From positions 1,172,001 through 1,236,000 of the forward strand of contig NZ_AQUO01000001.1 in assembly GCF_000371965.1 (NCBI RefSeq): DNA of 64,000 nucleotides, in the 5' to 3' direction. The first letter of the stretch is position 1, and every line of letters starts with the position of its first letter. The notes under the pieces were generated by a model. It had not been told where the DNA came from, ran no database searches, and saw only the letters and a list, made by a program, of their open reading frames with translations. Source of the stretch: Paracoccus sp. N5. Lineage in GTDB: Bacteria; Pseudomonadota; Alphaproteobacteria; Rhodobacterales; Rhodobacteraceae. The translations under genes and the position numbers were made by a program. This document shows, in pieces, positions 1-9,362 of this stretch.

Positions 1-1
1 G

Positions 2-1147
2 GCGGGCGTGCAGGGCGTGGTCACCGCGCTGCACCACATCCCCACCGGCGCGATCTGGTCCCCCGAGGAGATCGCCCGCCGGCAGGCCGATCTGGCGGTG
101 ATGACCGACGGCGCACCTTCGGGCCTGAAATGGGAGGTGGTGGAAAGCCTGCCGGTCAGCGAGGCGATCAAGACCCAGACCGGCGACTGGCGCGCCCATG
201 TCGAGAACTGGATCACCTCGATGCGGAACCTGCGCGAGGCGGGGATCGAGGTTCTTTGCTACAACTTCATGCCGGTGCTGGACTGGACCCGCACCGACCT
301 GGCCTGGCGGCGCCCGAACGGCGCCCGCTGCATGCGCTTCGACTTCACCGACTTCGCCGCCTTCGACATCCATATCCTGCGGCGCAAGGGCGCGGCCGAG
401 GACTTCCCCGAGCAGATCCGCGACGAGGCCGCCTGCCGCTTCGCCGCCATGGACGAGGCCCGGCGCGAACAGCTTGCCGGCAACGTGGTCTTCGGCCTGC
501 CGGGCGCGGCCGAGAATTTCAGCCTGCAAGACGTGCGCGAGTTGCTGGACACCTATGCCCCGGTGACGGACGCGGTGCTGCGCGGCAATTTCCACGCCTT
601 CCTGGAACAGGTCGCCCCGGTCGCGCAGGAGATCGGCATGCGGCTCTGCTGCCATCCCGACGATCCGCCCTTCCCGCTTCTGGGCCTGCCGCGCGTGATG
701 TCCACCGAGGCGGATTATGCCGAGCGCATGGCCGCCGTGGACCTGCCGGCGAACGGCATCACGCTCTGTTCGGGCTCGCTCGGGGCGCGGCCGGACAACG
801 ACCTGCCGGGCATGATGGAGCGGCTGGGCGAGCGGGTGCATTTCCTGCACCTGCGCAACGTGCGCCGCGACAGCGACGCGATCCGCGGTTCCTTCTTCGA
901 GGACGAACATCTGGGCGGCCAGACCGACATGGTGGCGCTGGTTGCCGCCGTGCTGCGCGAAGAGGCCAGGCGCCGCGCGGCCGGCCGTGCCGATTGGACG
1001 ATCCCGATGCGCCCTGATCACGGCCAGGACATCCTGGACGACATCGGCCGCGACGGCCAACCCGGCTATCCCGCCATCGGCCGGCTCAAGGGCCTGGCCG
1101 AGCTGCGCGGGGTCGAAATGGCACTGAACCACAGGGCGCAGGCATGA
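2..1147 (+). CDS. uxuA: Mannonate dehydratase UxuA (5' end outside window)
   Basis: Dehydrates D-mannonate to 2-keto-3-deoxy-D-gluconate (KDG) in the cytoplasm. The visible 381 residues match the UxuA family along their whole length: the early ALHHIPTGAIW block, CCHPDDPPFPLLGLPRV in the middle, LCSGSLGARPDNDL, and near the end MRPDHGQDILDD followed by GYPAIGRLKGLAELRGVE. The open frame runs to the left edge and the usual N-terminal block of the family is missing, so the true start lies upstream of base 1. The stop overlaps the next start (ATGA at 1144), showing translational coupling with uxuB. Confidence 0.95.
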   Translation, partial: AGVQGVVTALHHIPTGAIWSPEEIARRQADLAVMTDGAPSGLKWEVVESLPVSEAIKTQTGDWRAHVENWITSMRNLREAGIEVLCYNFMPVLDWTRTDLAWRRPNGARCMRFDFTDFAAFDIHILRRKGAAEDFPEQIRDEAACRFAAMDEARREQLAGNVVFGLPGAAENFSLQDVRELLDTYAPVTDAVLRGNFHAFLEQVAPVAQEIGMRLCCHPDDPPFPLLGLPRVMSTEADYAERMAAVDLPANGITLCSGSLGARPDNDLPGMMERLGERVHFLHLRNVRRDSDAIRGSFFEDEHLGGQTDMVALVAAVLREEARRRAAGRADWTIPMRPDHGQDILDDIGRDGQPGYPAIGRLKGLAELRGVEMALNHRAQA

Positions 1148-2601
1148 CCCGGCGGCTGACCAGTCTTGACGACTTGCCCGCCGCTGTCGAGCGCCCGCGC
1201 TATGACCGTGCGGCGCATGGCTTCGGCATCCTGCACCTGGGGCTGGGCGCCTTCCACCGCGCCCATCAGGCGGTCCATACCGAGGACGCGCTGGGTGCCG
1301 AGGGCGGCGACTGGCGCATCCTCGGCGCCAACCTGCGCAGCCGCGAGGTGCCGGATGCGATGAACGCGCAGAACGGGCTCTATACCGTGCTGGAACGGTC
1401 CGAACAGGAGCGCGCCCGCGTGATCGGCGCGCATGGCCCGGCCATTGGCGGCGATGCGGCGGCGATCCTGCGCGCGGCCTGCGATCCTGCCATCCGCATC
1501 GTCTCGCTGACCGTCTCGGAAAAGGCCTATGGCATCGACCGCGCCGCGATGGATGCCGATGCAGCCCATCCCGCCGTCGCCGCCGACCTGGCCAATCCGC
1601 AGGCCCCGCAGGGCGTGCTGGGCCTCATCACCGCCGCGCTGGCTGCCCGCCGCGCCGCGGGGGCCGCGCCCTTCACCGTGCTGTGCTGCGACAACCTGCC
1701 CGATAACGGCGCCCTGCTGCGCGCGGGCGTGCTGGGCTTTGCCCGGCGCAGCGATCCGGCGCTGGCGGCGTGGATCGCGGAGGACGTGGCCTTCCCCGCG
1801 ACCATGGTGGACCGCATCACCCCGGCCACGACCGACAGGACGCTGGCCGATGTCGAGGCCCTGACCGGCCACCGCGATCTGGCCTGCGTCGAGACCGAGC
1901 CCTTCAGCCAATGGGTGATCGAGGACCATTTCCCGCAGGGCCGCCCCGCATGGGAGGCCGGCGGCGCCGAATTCGTCCGCGACGTGCGCGCGCATGAGGC
2001 GATGAAGCTCAGGATGCTGAACGGCAGCCATTCGCTGATGGCCTATGCCGGGCAGATGCTGGACCTGCCCCATATCCGCGAGGCGGTCGCCGACCCGGCG
2101 CTGGCCGCGCTGGTGCGCCGCCACATGCGCGCGGCGGGGGCGACGCTGCCCACGGGTGCCGGGCTGGACGTCGCGGCCTATGCCGATGCGCTTATGCGGC
2201 GCTTCGCCAATCCCGCCATCGCCCACCAGACCCGCCAGATCGCCATGGACGGCACCGAGAAGCTGCCGCAGCGCTGGTTCGCCCCGGCCTCCGAACTGCC
2301 GGCGCGGGGCGGCGACGCGCGGCCCTATGCCTTCGCCACGGCGGTCTGGCTGGCCTGGCTGGCCGGGCTTGCCACCCGCAGCGAAACCCCGGACGACCCG
2401 CGCGGCCCGGCGCTGCTGGACCTGGCCCGCGCCGCGGGCGAGGACGACGCGGCGCTGGTCCGTTCGATCCTGGATCTGCCGGGCCTCGCGCCCGCATCGC
2501 TGGCGGGCAATGCGGGCTTCACCGAAGCGGTCCGGCAGGCGCTGTCCCGCATCCGCAGCGCCGGCCTGCGCGCCGCCATGCAGGCGGAGCTTGCGCCATG
2601 A
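1144..2601 (+). CDS. uxuB: Fructuronate reductase / mannitol dehydrogenase family (UxuB)
   Basis: NAD-dependent polyol/uronate oxidoreductase of 485 residues, expected to interconvert D-fructuronate and D-mannonate and so feed UxuA. The N-terminal Rossmann part carries GILHLGLGAFHRAHQA near residues 28-43. The C-terminal helical domain contains the conserved KLRMLNGSHS segment near residue 287, typical of the mannitol dehydrogenase family. Position between uxuA and kdgK, with 4-bp ATGA overlaps on both sides, favours fructuronate reductase over a mannitol or altronate enzyme, but the family cannot be split by sequence inspection alone. Confidence 0.88.
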   Translation: MTRRLTSLDDLPAAVERPRYDRAAHGFGILHLGLGAFHRAHQAVHTEDALGAEGGDWRILGANLRSREVPDAMNAQNGLYTVLERSEQERARVIGAHGPAIGGDAAAILRAACDPAIRIVSLTVSEKAYGIDRAAMDADAAHPAVAADLANPQAPQGVLGLITAALAARRAAGAAPFTVLCCDNLPDNGALLRAGVLGFARRSDPALAAWIAEDVAFPATMVDRITPATTDRTLADVEALTGHRDLACVETEPFSQWVIEDHFPQGRPAWEAGGAEFVRDVRAHEAMKLRMLNGSHSLMAYAGQMLDLPHIREAVADPALAALVRRHMRAAGATLPTGAGLDVAAYADALMRRFANPAIAHQTRQIAMDGTEKLPQRWFAPASELPARGGDARPYAFATAVWLAWLAGLATRSETPDDPRGPALLDLARAAGEDDAALVRSILDLPGLAPASLAGNAGFTEAVRQALSRIRSAGLRAAMQAELAP

Positions 2602-3542
2602 GCGGGCGCATCCTCTCTATCGGCGAGGCGATGGTCGAGCTTTCGGGCGCGGGCCAGCCCGACCTCTGGCGGCTGGGCATCGCCGGCGATACGCTGAACA
2701 CCGCCTGGTATCTGCGCCACCTGCTGCCCCCGGACTGGGAGGTCGGCTATTGCAGCCGGGTCGGACAGGGCGAGTTCTCGCAGCGCATGATCGACTTCCT
2801 TGAGGCCGAAGGCATCGACGCCCGCCATGTCAGCCGCGACCCCCAGCGCGAAATCGCGCTTTACGCCATCTCGCTGAAGGATGGCGAGCGCAGCTTCAGC
2901 TATTGGCGCGACAATTCGGCGGCCAAGCGGCTGGCCGACGATCCGGCGACGCTGGCCTCGGCGCTGGCCGGGGTCGGCATCGCCTATTTCTCGGGCATCA
3001 CCCTGGGCATCCTGCCCGAGGCGGGGCGCGAGGCGCTGATCCGGGCGCTGGCGCGGGCGCGCGCGACGGGCACGCAGGTGGTCTTCGACCCGAACCTGCG
3101 GCCCCGGCTGTGGCCCGATACCGCCGCCATGTGCCGCAAGATCGAGGCGGCGGCGGCCGTCGCCGACCTGGTCCTGCCCAGCTTCGGCGATGAGCACGCA
3201 TTTTTCGGAGATGCCGATCCGCAAGCCACGGTGGCGCGCTACCTGGCGCGCGGCGCAAGGCAGGTGGTGGTCAAGGCGGGCGGCAACCCGGTGCATTACG
3301 GCGGCGACGAGGGCGCCGGGGTGGTCGATGGCCTGCGGCGCGAGGTGCCGGTGGACACGACCTCGGCGGGCGACAGTTTCAATGCGGGCTATCTGGCGGC
3401 GCGGCTGAACGGGGCGGACATCCCGGCCGCCATCCGCCGCGCCCATGAACTGAGCCGCAAGGTCATCCTGCATCCCGGCGCGCTGGTGCGGGACGCGGTG
3501 GACGGCCGCAGCCCGCAGCCCTCGCGCCCTGCCGATGGGTGA
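2598..3542 (+). CDS. kdgK: 2-keto-3-deoxygluconate kinase (PfkB family)
   Basis: Phosphorylates KDG to KDG-6-phosphate, the entry to the Entner-Doudoroff aldolase step. The 314-residue protein has the ribokinase/PfkB layout: an N-terminal GEAMVELS strand, the central FDPNLRPRLW block near residues 163-172, and the C-terminal TTSAGDSFNAGYLAA anion-hole motif near 255-268 with its catalytic Asp. The start overlaps the uxuB stop by 4 bp. It is the last gene of the uxuA-uxuB-kdgK operon, which converts fructuronate to KDG-6-P. No KDPG aldolase is present in the window. Confidence 0.92.
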   Translation: MSGRILSIGEAMVELSGAGQPDLWRLGIAGDTLNTAWYLRHLLPPDWEVGYCSRVGQGEFSQRMIDFLEAEGIDARHVSRDPQREIALYAISLKDGERSFSYWRDNSAAKRLADDPATLASALAGVGIAYFSGITLGILPEAGREALIRALARARATGTQVVFDPNLRPRLWPDTAAMCRKIEAAAAVADLVLPSFGDEHAFFGDADPQATVARYLARGARQVVVKAGGNPVHYGGDEGAGVVDGLRREVPVDTTSAGDSFNAGYLAARLNGADIPAAIRRAHELSRKVILHPGALVRDAVDGRSPQPSRPADG

Positions 3543-3669
3543 GTCGAACCGCGAATAGCAAAGCCATAGATCGAGAGTTCCCGACCCGGCATCCCCTAGC
3601 TCCGACGGGCCGCATGCTGGTGCCCCGCCCCCCGACCCCCGGCCGTCATTCCACGGGGAACTGCCGGCA

Positions 3670-4467
3670 CTATTCCCTGCGAAACCCGAGTTCGCGGGAA
3701 ATCTCCATCGCCCCCTGCATCACCAAGGGCGTCAGGCTGGCCATGCGCTGATGGGACATGAAGGAGGTGACGCCCGCCACGCTGAGACCGGCGACGATAT
3801 GTCCGTCGGCGCTTCGGATCGGAGCCGCGACGCAGCAGATCGACGGCTCGTTCTCTTCGATCTCCAGCGCATGGCCCTTTGCCTTGTAGTCGCGCATCGC
3901 CGCCAGATAATCGTCCCAGGGCAGAAAGCCCGGCGGCGGAACGGCCTGCGATATGACCTCCGCGTGGGCCAGCGAATAGAGGCGGGCCCATTCGGCTTCC
4001 GACAGGTCCAGCATCTGCGCCTTGCCCGTGCCCGTATTGGCCATGGGCTTGCGCAGCCCCACGCGCGAGCGCATCTCCAGCCCCTTGGTGCCCGAGATCT
4101 TTTCCACATACATGATCTCGTCGCCTTCCCGCACGCTGAGGTGGATCGTTTCGCCCGTCTGCTGCGACAGCCGCTCCAGCACGGGACGGGCCAGGGCGGT
4201 CAGCGGCATCTGCGACAAGGCGATCGCGCCCAGTTCGATCAGCCGCGCCCCAAGCACATAGCCGCGCCCTTCCACCCGCCGCACGAAACCCGTCTTTTGC
4301 AGATAGGAAACCAGGCGGCCGGTCGTGCTGCGCGTGGTTCCGATCGCCAGGCCGATGGCCGCCTGATCCGCGCAGCCCCGACCCACCGCATCCAGCACAC
4401 CCAAAGCGCGCGCGAGCGACTGCGTTCCAAGCATCACATGGTCGTCCGTCTTACTCGTCTCGCTCAT
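3670..4467 (-). CDS. IclR-family transcriptional regulator
   Basis: A 265-residue DNA-binding regulator. A winged-helix N-terminus (ARALGVLDAVGRG, then the TTRSTTGRLVSYLQKTGFV recognition helix, about residues 12-60) is followed by the IclR effector domain with ETIHLSVREGDEIMYVEK and, near the C-terminus, SICCVAAPIRSADGHIVAGLSVAG. The ATG at 4467 is chosen because the HTH follows directly; an in-frame ATG at 4560 would add an unconserved 31-residue tail. It is convergent with kdgK and divergent from the ABC/dehydratase operon, which it probably controls. IclR proteins of this type usually sense a small organic acid or aldonate. Confidence 0.9.
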   Translation of the reverse strand: MSETSKTDDHVMLGTQSLARALGVLDAVGRGCADQAAIGLAIGTTRSTTGRLVSYLQKTGFVRRVEGRGYVLGARLIELGAIALSQMPLTALARPVLERLSQQTGETIHLSVREGDEIMYVEKISGTKGLEMRSRVGLRKPMANTGTGKAQMLDLSEAEWARLYSLAHAEVISQAVPPPGFLPWDDYLAAMRDYKAKGHALEIEENEPSICCVAAPIRSADGHIVAGLSVAGVTSFMSHQRMASLTPLVMQGAMEISRELGFRRE

Positions 4468-4669
4468 CCCGATACGCCTTTTCTCATGCTCCGTTCGGCT
4501 GAACGAGCATATAGGCCGCGCGGGCGCCATGCAATCCCATATATTGGGCATCATAACCATAAAATGAACATTTTTCTTGCCTGCTTTTGGCGGAATTGCT
4601 ACTTGCGCCCAAGGAGAGCGCGATTCTTCGATTCCGAAGCGATCACGATATGGGAGGAGAACCTAGAAT

Positions 4670-4738
4670 ATGAGCTACCCTTGTATGCAGCCCGGCAAGG
4701 GCGCCGCTGGCGCATCCCGCTATGGCCTATACGTTTGA
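4670..4738 (+). CDS. Possible 22-residue leader peptide overlapping the permease start
   Basis: An ATG at 4670 follows an excellent Shine-Dalgarno (GGGAGGAGA at 4652-4660, nine bases away) and opens a 22-codon frame ending at 4738. It runs out of frame across the permease ATG at 4722, which itself has no good Shine-Dalgarno. This arrangement fits translational coupling: ribosomes loaded at 4670 terminate at 4738 and may restart at 4722. The peptide has no run of one amino acid that would suggest attenuation. It could equally be a chance ORF. Confidence 0.3.
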   Translation: MSYPCMQPGKGAAGASRYGLYV

Positions 4739-5405
4739 TTTCAGCTTCCTGGCCCAATACTGGCCAGAGTTCCTTCGCGGCGTCTGGCTGACCCTGAAGC
4801 TTTCGATCATGACCATCGTGCTGGGCTTCATCGTCGGGACGCTGCTGGCCATCGGCCGGGTTTCCCCGCGCGTCTGGCTGCGCAAGACCTGCGGTGTCTG
4901 CGTCGAGATCATCCGCAACACGCCGCTGCTGGTGCAGATGTTCCTGATCTATTTCGGGCTGGCATCGCTGGGGCTGAAGCTCAGCGCGAATTTCTGCGCC
5001 GTGCTGTCCATCGTCGTGAACATCAGCGCCTATACCTGCGAAATCATGCGCGCCGGCATCGAGTCGGTGAAGAAAGAGCAGCACGAGGCCGCGCAATGCC
5101 TTGGCATGTCACGCCTTCAGGCGCTGCTGATGATCGTGCTGCCGCCGGCGACCGAGCGGGTCTATCCGGCGCTGATCAGCCAGTTCATCCTGATCATGCT
5201 GACCACCAGCGTCGTGTCGCAGATTTCGGCCGAGGAACTGACGTCGATCGCGGCGGGGATCGACTCGCTCACCTTCCGGTCGTTCGAGGTCTACCTGGTC
5301 GTCGCCGCGCTCTACATCCTGCTGGCCACCCTGCTGCGCGCGGTCCTGATGCTTCTGGCGCCCTACATCTTCCCGCGGCTGCGCCATGTCAGCACGCCGC
5401 TCTGA
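4722..5405 (+). CDS. Polar amino-acid-type ABC transporter permease 1
   Basis: Inner-membrane permease (227 residues, HAAT/HisM-GlnP type) with an N-terminal TM segment, GVWLTLKLSIMTIVLG, and the EIIRNTPLLVQMFLIYFGL stretch that precedes the cytoplasmic EAA loop. The EAA loop reads KKEQHEAAQCLGMSRLQALLMIVLPPA (about residues 112-140), where it docks to the ATPase. It pairs with the second permease 12 bp downstream. Its start has no strong ribosome-binding site; an upstream mini-ORF with a strong one overlaps it. Confidence 0.9.
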   Translation: MAYTFDFSFLAQYWPEFLRGVWLTLKLSIMTIVLGFIVGTLLAIGRVSPRVWLRKTCGVCVEIIRNTPLLVQMFLIYFGLASLGLKLSANFCAVLSIVVNISAYTCEIMRAGIESVKKEQHEAAQCLGMSRLQALLMIVLPPATERVYPALISQFILIMLTTSVVSQISAEELTSIAAGIDSLTFRSFEVYLVVAALYILLATLLRAVLMLLAPYIFPRLRHVSTPL

Positions 5406-5417
5406 GAAGGCCCCATC

Positions 5418-6062
5418 ATGCTGACCCCTTTCCAAATCGAAGCCCTGCTCGTCGGTGCGCTGTGGACGATGGGCCTTGCCCTCATCGCCTTCATCTTCGG
5501 GGGCGCCTTGGGCCTGACCGTCGCGGTCGCGCGCGTCTCGCATCATCGCTCGGTCCGCTGGCTGTCCCTGCTCTATGTGCAGCTTGTCCAGGGCACCCCG
5601 CTGCTGATCCAGATGATGCTGGCCTATTTCGGTCTGGCGCTGTTCGGCCTTGACCTGCCGTCCTTCGTGGCCGCCAGCATCGCCATCACCGTCTATGCCA
5701 GCGCGTATTTCGGCGAGATCTGGCGCGGCGGCATCCTGACCGTTCCCAAGACGCAATGGGAGGCCGCCGAATGCCTGGCCCTCAGCCCCGCGATGCGCTT
5801 CTGGCTGGTCGTCGTGCCGCAGGCATTGCGCCTGTCCACGCCGCCCACGGTCGGCTTCATGGTGCAGATTGTGAAGAACACCTCGCTTGCCTCGGTGATC
5901 GGCGTCGCCGACCTGACCTATACCAGCAAGCTGATCAACAACTCCACCTTCCAGCCGTTCCAGGTCTTCATCCTGGTCGCTGCCCTTTATTTCGCCATGT
6001 GCTTCCCCCTCGCCTGGTGGAGCCGCAAGCTGGAGAACCGCCTCAATGCCGCCAATCGCTAA
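5418..6062 (+). CDS. Polar amino-acid-type ABC transporter permease 2
   Basis: Second inner-membrane permease (214 residues). It shows the same architecture as its neighbour: LVQGTPLLIQMMLAYFGLALF, then the EAA loop around VPKTQWEAAECLALSPAMRFWLVVVPQA (about 112-140), and several hydrophobic spans. Its 3' end overlaps the ATPase gene by 17 bp. Together with the upstream permease it forms the heterodimeric membrane channel of the HAAT-type importer. Confidence 0.9.
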   Translation: MLTPFQIEALLVGALWTMGLALIAFIFGGALGLTVAVARVSHHRSVRWLSLLYVQLVQGTPLLIQMMLAYFGLALFGLDLPSFVAASIAITVYASAYFGEIWRGGILTVPKTQWEAAECLALSPAMRFWLVVVPQALRLSTPPTVGFMVQIVKNTSLASVIGVADLTYTSKLINNSTFQPFQVFILVAALYFAMCFPLAWWSRKLENRLNAANR

Positions 6063-6783
6063 GCTCGACAACGTCTCCAAGTCCTTTGGTGCCCTGAAGG
6101 TCCTGGACAGGATTTCGTTCGACGTGCAGCCCGGCCATGTGGTCGCCCTGATCGGCCGCAGCGGCTCGGGCAAAAGCACCGCCCTGCGTTGCATGAACGG
6201 GCTGGAAAAGATCCAGGGCGGAGAGATCACCATCTGCTCGCACCGCCTGACGGGGGGCGATCTTGGCCACAAGGCCATGCGCAGCCTGCATCTGGACGTG
6301 GGGATGGTCTTTCAAAGCTACAACCTTTTTCCCCATCTGACCGTCGGCCACAACATCACGCTGGCCCCCCGCTGGGTCAAGAAGATGGCCCGATCCGACG
6401 CGCAGGAGCTTGCGCACCGCATGCTCGACCGGGTCGGGCTGGCCGACAAGTTCGACGCCTATCCCAGCCAGCTGTCGGGCGGGCAGCAGCAGCGTGTCGC
6501 CATCGCCCGCTCGCTGGCGATGGAGCCCAAGGTCATGCTGTTCGACGAAGTGACCTCGGCGCTGGACCCGGAACTGACGGGCGAGGTTCTCAGGGTCATG
6601 GAGCAGCTGGCCCGCGAGGGCATGACCATGGTCCTGGTCACACATGAAATGGGCTTCGCCCGCCGCGTCGCGAACACGGTCATCTTCATGCATCACGGCA
6701 AGGTCCATGAGATGGGACCGGGCAGCATCCTGGATGCGCCCCAGACCCCCGAACTTCGGCAATTCATCGCAAACGGCCTGTAA
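6046..6783 (+). CDS. Polar amino-acid-type ABC transporter ATP-binding protein
   Basis: A 245-residue ATPase of the GlnQ/HisP class that powers the importer. Walker A is GRSGSGKST (about 37-45), the Q-loop lies in GMVFQSYNLFPHLTV, the signature is LSGGQQQRVAIARSLA, Walker B is VMLFDEVTSALDPE, and the switch His lies in VLVTHEMGFARRVA. The start codon lies inside the end of the second permease gene, so the two are translationally coupled. Confidence 0.93.
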   Translation: MPPIAKLDNVSKSFGALKVLDRISFDVQPGHVVALIGRSGSGKSTALRCMNGLEKIQGGEITICSHRLTGGDLGHKAMRSLHLDVGMVFQSYNLFPHLTVGHNITLAPRWVKKMARSDAQELAHRMLDRVGLADKFDAYPSQLSGGQQQRVAIARSLAMEPKVMLFDEVTSALDPELTGEVLRVMEQLAREGMTMVLVTHEMGFARRVANTVIFMHHGKVHEMGPGSILDAPQTPELRQFIANGL

Positions 6784-6837
6784 CCGGGGCCGTCGGCAAG
6801 CACCACCGCAACCCAGTCTTCACCAGGGAATCCACTC

Positions 6838-7644
6838 ATGAGCGTTACCCGCCATCTGTTCTCGTTGCTCACCGCCGCGGTCATCGGCACCACCGCCGTC
6901 GCGGCCCATGCCAATCAACTGGAACAGATCCAGAAGAACGGCGCCATCACCGTCGGCATCGACCTGGGCCAGGCCCCCTTCGGCATGGTCGATGGCCAGA
7001 TGAAGGAGGTCGGATCGGACGTCGAGACCGCCCGGCTGCTGGCCAAGGATCTGGGCGTCGACCTGAAGATCGTCTCGATCGCCCCGGCCAACCGCATCCA
7101 GTTCCTGATGACGAACAGGATCGACATCGTGGTCGCCAGCTTCTCGATCACCGAGGAGCGCAAGCAGATGGTGGACTTCTCCACGCCCTATGCCGTCATC
7201 CAGGCCGCGGTCGCCACCACCGGCGGGCGGAAGGTGACCGACCTGAAGGATCTCGACGGTCAGGAGGTCGCCGTCAGCCGGGGTTCCACCAACGACCAGA
7301 TCATCACCAAGGTGGCCGAAGAGCAGGGCCTGACGGGGATGCGGATCGTGCGCTACGACGACACCGCATCGGCGACCAATGCCGTCGTCAGCGGCCAGCA
7401 GGATTATTTCATCGTGGCCCCGTCCCTGCTGGCGCCCGTCAATGCCGCCAACCCCGATCACAGGATCGAACCCCAGCTTGTCCTGGAAACCTTCCCGCTG
7501 GGCATCGGCCTGCGCAAGAACGAGCCCGAGATGAAGGCCTGGCTGGACAACTGGGTCACCGAGAACCTGGCGAACGGCAAGCTGCGCGACATCTACAAGA
7601 CCTATCACGAGGTCGATCTGCCCGACGAACTGCCTGCCCAGTGA
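6838..7644 (+). CDS. Polar amino-acid-type ABC transporter periplasmic binding protein
   Basis: A 268-residue periplasmic solute-binding protein (SBP_bac_3 fold). A signal peptide (hydrophobic core LFSLLTAAVIGTTAVA, cleavage near AHA) precedes the mature part starting NQLEQIQKNGAITVGID. The central VASFSITEERKQMVDFSTPY is the family hallmark, and EVAVSRGSTND follows in lobe 2. The ligand is not decided by sequence. The downstream dehydratase, FAH hydrolase and SDR suggest a hydroxy acid or sugar acid rather than a simple amino acid. Confidence 0.9.
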   Translation: MSVTRHLFSLLTAAVIGTTAVAAHANQLEQIQKNGAITVGIDLGQAPFGMVDGQMKEVGSDVETARLLAKDLGVDLKIVSIAPANRIQFLMTNRIDIVVASFSITEERKQMVDFSTPYAVIQAAVATTGGRKVTDLKDLDGQEVAVSRGSTNDQIITKVAEEQGLTGMRIVRYDDTASATNAVVSGQQDYFIVAPSLLAPVNAANPDHRIEPQLVLETFPLGIGLRKNEPEMKAWLDNWVTENLANGKLRDIYKTYHEVDLPDELPAQ

Positions 7645-7708
7645 CGACGGCGCTCCGGCGATCCGGTTCCCGAGGCATCAGCAGCCTTCTCAAAGGACAC
7701 TCCATCAT

Positions 7709-9238
7709 ATGTCAAATCTTCAATACATCCGGCTGCGTCCTGAAGACGACGTCGTGATCTCGACGCTGCCGATCGAGGCCGGAACGCCCCTGCCCGCGCT
7801 TGGCATCACGACCATCGACAAGATCCCCCCCGGCCACAAGATCGCCGTGCGCGACATCGCGGCCGGGACTCCGGTGCGGAAATACGGCCAGATCATCGGC
7901 ATCGCCGACAAGGGCATCGCCGCAGGTGCGCATATCCATACCCACAACCTCGCAATGACGGATGTGGCCATGGACTATGCCATCGGCGCCGATGCGCGGC
8001 CCACCGTCATGGTGCCCGAACCCGCGACCTTCATGGGGATCCGGCGCCCGGACGGGCGGGTGGCGACGCGCAACTACATCGGCATCCTGATCAGCGTCAA
8101 TTGCTCGGCCCGCGTCGCGCGGGCCATCGCCGACCACTTCCGCCGCGACCTGCGGCCCGAGGCCCTGGCCGACTTTCCCAACGTGGACGGCGTCGTGGCG
8201 CTGACGCACGGGAACGGCTGCGGCGTGGACGTGCGCAGCAATGCCATGGCCACGATGCGGCGCACGCTGGCGGGTTATGCCAATCACCCGAACTTCGGCG
8301 GCGTGCTGATGGTCGGGCTGGGCTGCGAGGCCACCCAGATCCCGGACGTTCTGGCCGAGGGCCATCTCAGCACGGGAAAGACGCTGTCCACATTCACCAT
8401 TCAAGAGCAGGGCGGCACGGCAAAGACCATCGAACACGGGATCGAGCAGGTCAAGGCCATGCTGCCCATGGTCAACGACGTGCGCCGCGAACCGCTGCCC
8501 GCCTCGCATCTTGTCGTGGGCCTGCAATGCGGCGGATCGGACGGCTATTCCGGCATCAGCGCCAACCCCGCGCTTGGCGCGGCGGTGGACCTGCTGGTGC
8601 GCAACGGCGGCACGGCGATCCTGTCCGAGACGCCCGAGGTCTATGGCGCCGAACACCTGCTGACCCGGCGCGCGGTCAGCCAGGAGGTCGGCGAAAAGCT
8701 GATCCGGCGCATGCAATGGTGGAAGGATTATTGCGCCCGCAACGGCGCGGAAATGAACAATAACCCCTCGGCCGGCAACAAGCTGGGCGGGCTGACCACG
8801 GTGCTGGAAAAATCGCTGGGCGGCGTCACCAAGGGCGGGACCACCACCCTGAACGACGTCTATGAATATGCCGAGCCGGTCACGGCGAAAGGCTTCGTCT
8901 TCATGGACTCGCCGGGTTTCGACCCGATCTCGGCCACCGGCCAGGTCGCGTCCGGGGCCAACCTGATCTGCTTCACCACGGGCCGGGGCTCGGCCTTCGG
9001 CTGCGTGCCTTCGCCGTCGATCAAGCTTGCCACCAATACGGCGACCTGGAACCGGCAGCAGGAGGACATGGACATCAACTGCGGCCGGATCATCGACGGA
9101 ACCGCCACGATCGACGAACTGGGCGAAGAGATCTTCCGGATGATGCTCGATTGCGCCTCGGGCACCCGCTCCAAAAGCGAGATGTTCGGCTATGGGCAGG
9201 ACGAATTCGTGCCGTGGCAGTCGGGCGTCATTACCTGA
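7709..9238 (+). CDS. UxaA-family (altronate/galactarate-type) dehydratase
   Basis: A 509-residue enzyme with both halves of the UxaA family fused. An N-terminal SAF-like domain (residues 1-95, with GHKIAVRDIAAGTPVRKYGQ and HIHTHNLAM) is followed by the C-terminal catalytic domain with GYVGILI-like NYIGILISVNCSAR, HGNGCGVD, LMVGLGCEATQ, GLQCGGSDGYSGISANPALG and a conserved Cys near LICFTTGRGSAFGC. Members are iron-dependent and dehydrate altronate, galactarate or related polyhydroxy acids (the split SuyAB version acts on sulfolactate). The FAH protein and SDR downstream suggest a dehydratase-dehydrogenase-hydrolase route. The substrate is not determined. Confidence 0.85.
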   Translation: MSNLQYIRLRPEDDVVISTLPIEAGTPLPALGITTIDKIPPGHKIAVRDIAAGTPVRKYGQIIGIADKGIAAGAHIHTHNLAMTDVAMDYAIGADARPTVMVPEPATFMGIRRPDGRVATRNYIGILISVNCSARVARAIADHFRRDLRPEALADFPNVDGVVALTHGNGCGVDVRSNAMATMRRTLAGYANHPNFGGVLMVGLGCEATQIPDVLAEGHLSTGKTLSTFTIQEQGGTAKTIEHGIEQVKAMLPMVNDVRREPLPASHLVVGLQCGGSDGYSGISANPALGAAVDLLVRNGGTAILSETPEVYGAEHLLTRRAVSQEVGEKLIRRMQWWKDYCARNGAEMNNNPSAGNKLGGLTTVLEKSLGGVTKGGTTTLNDVYEYAEPVTAKGFVFMDSPGFDPISATGQVASGANLICFTTGRGSAFGCVPSPSIKLATNTATWNRQQEDMDINCGRIIDGTATIDELGEEIFRMMLDCASGTRSKSEMFGYGQDEFVPWQSGVIT

Positions 9239-9362
9239 ACCGGACCGATGCCGGGACCGCCCGCAGGTTCGGCCATACGGCGGCCCCGGCAACAGCAACG
9301 ATCAATGCAGGCTGGTTTCGGCGGTCAATCCAACGCAACCACCAAGGAACGAGGAGTTAAAC

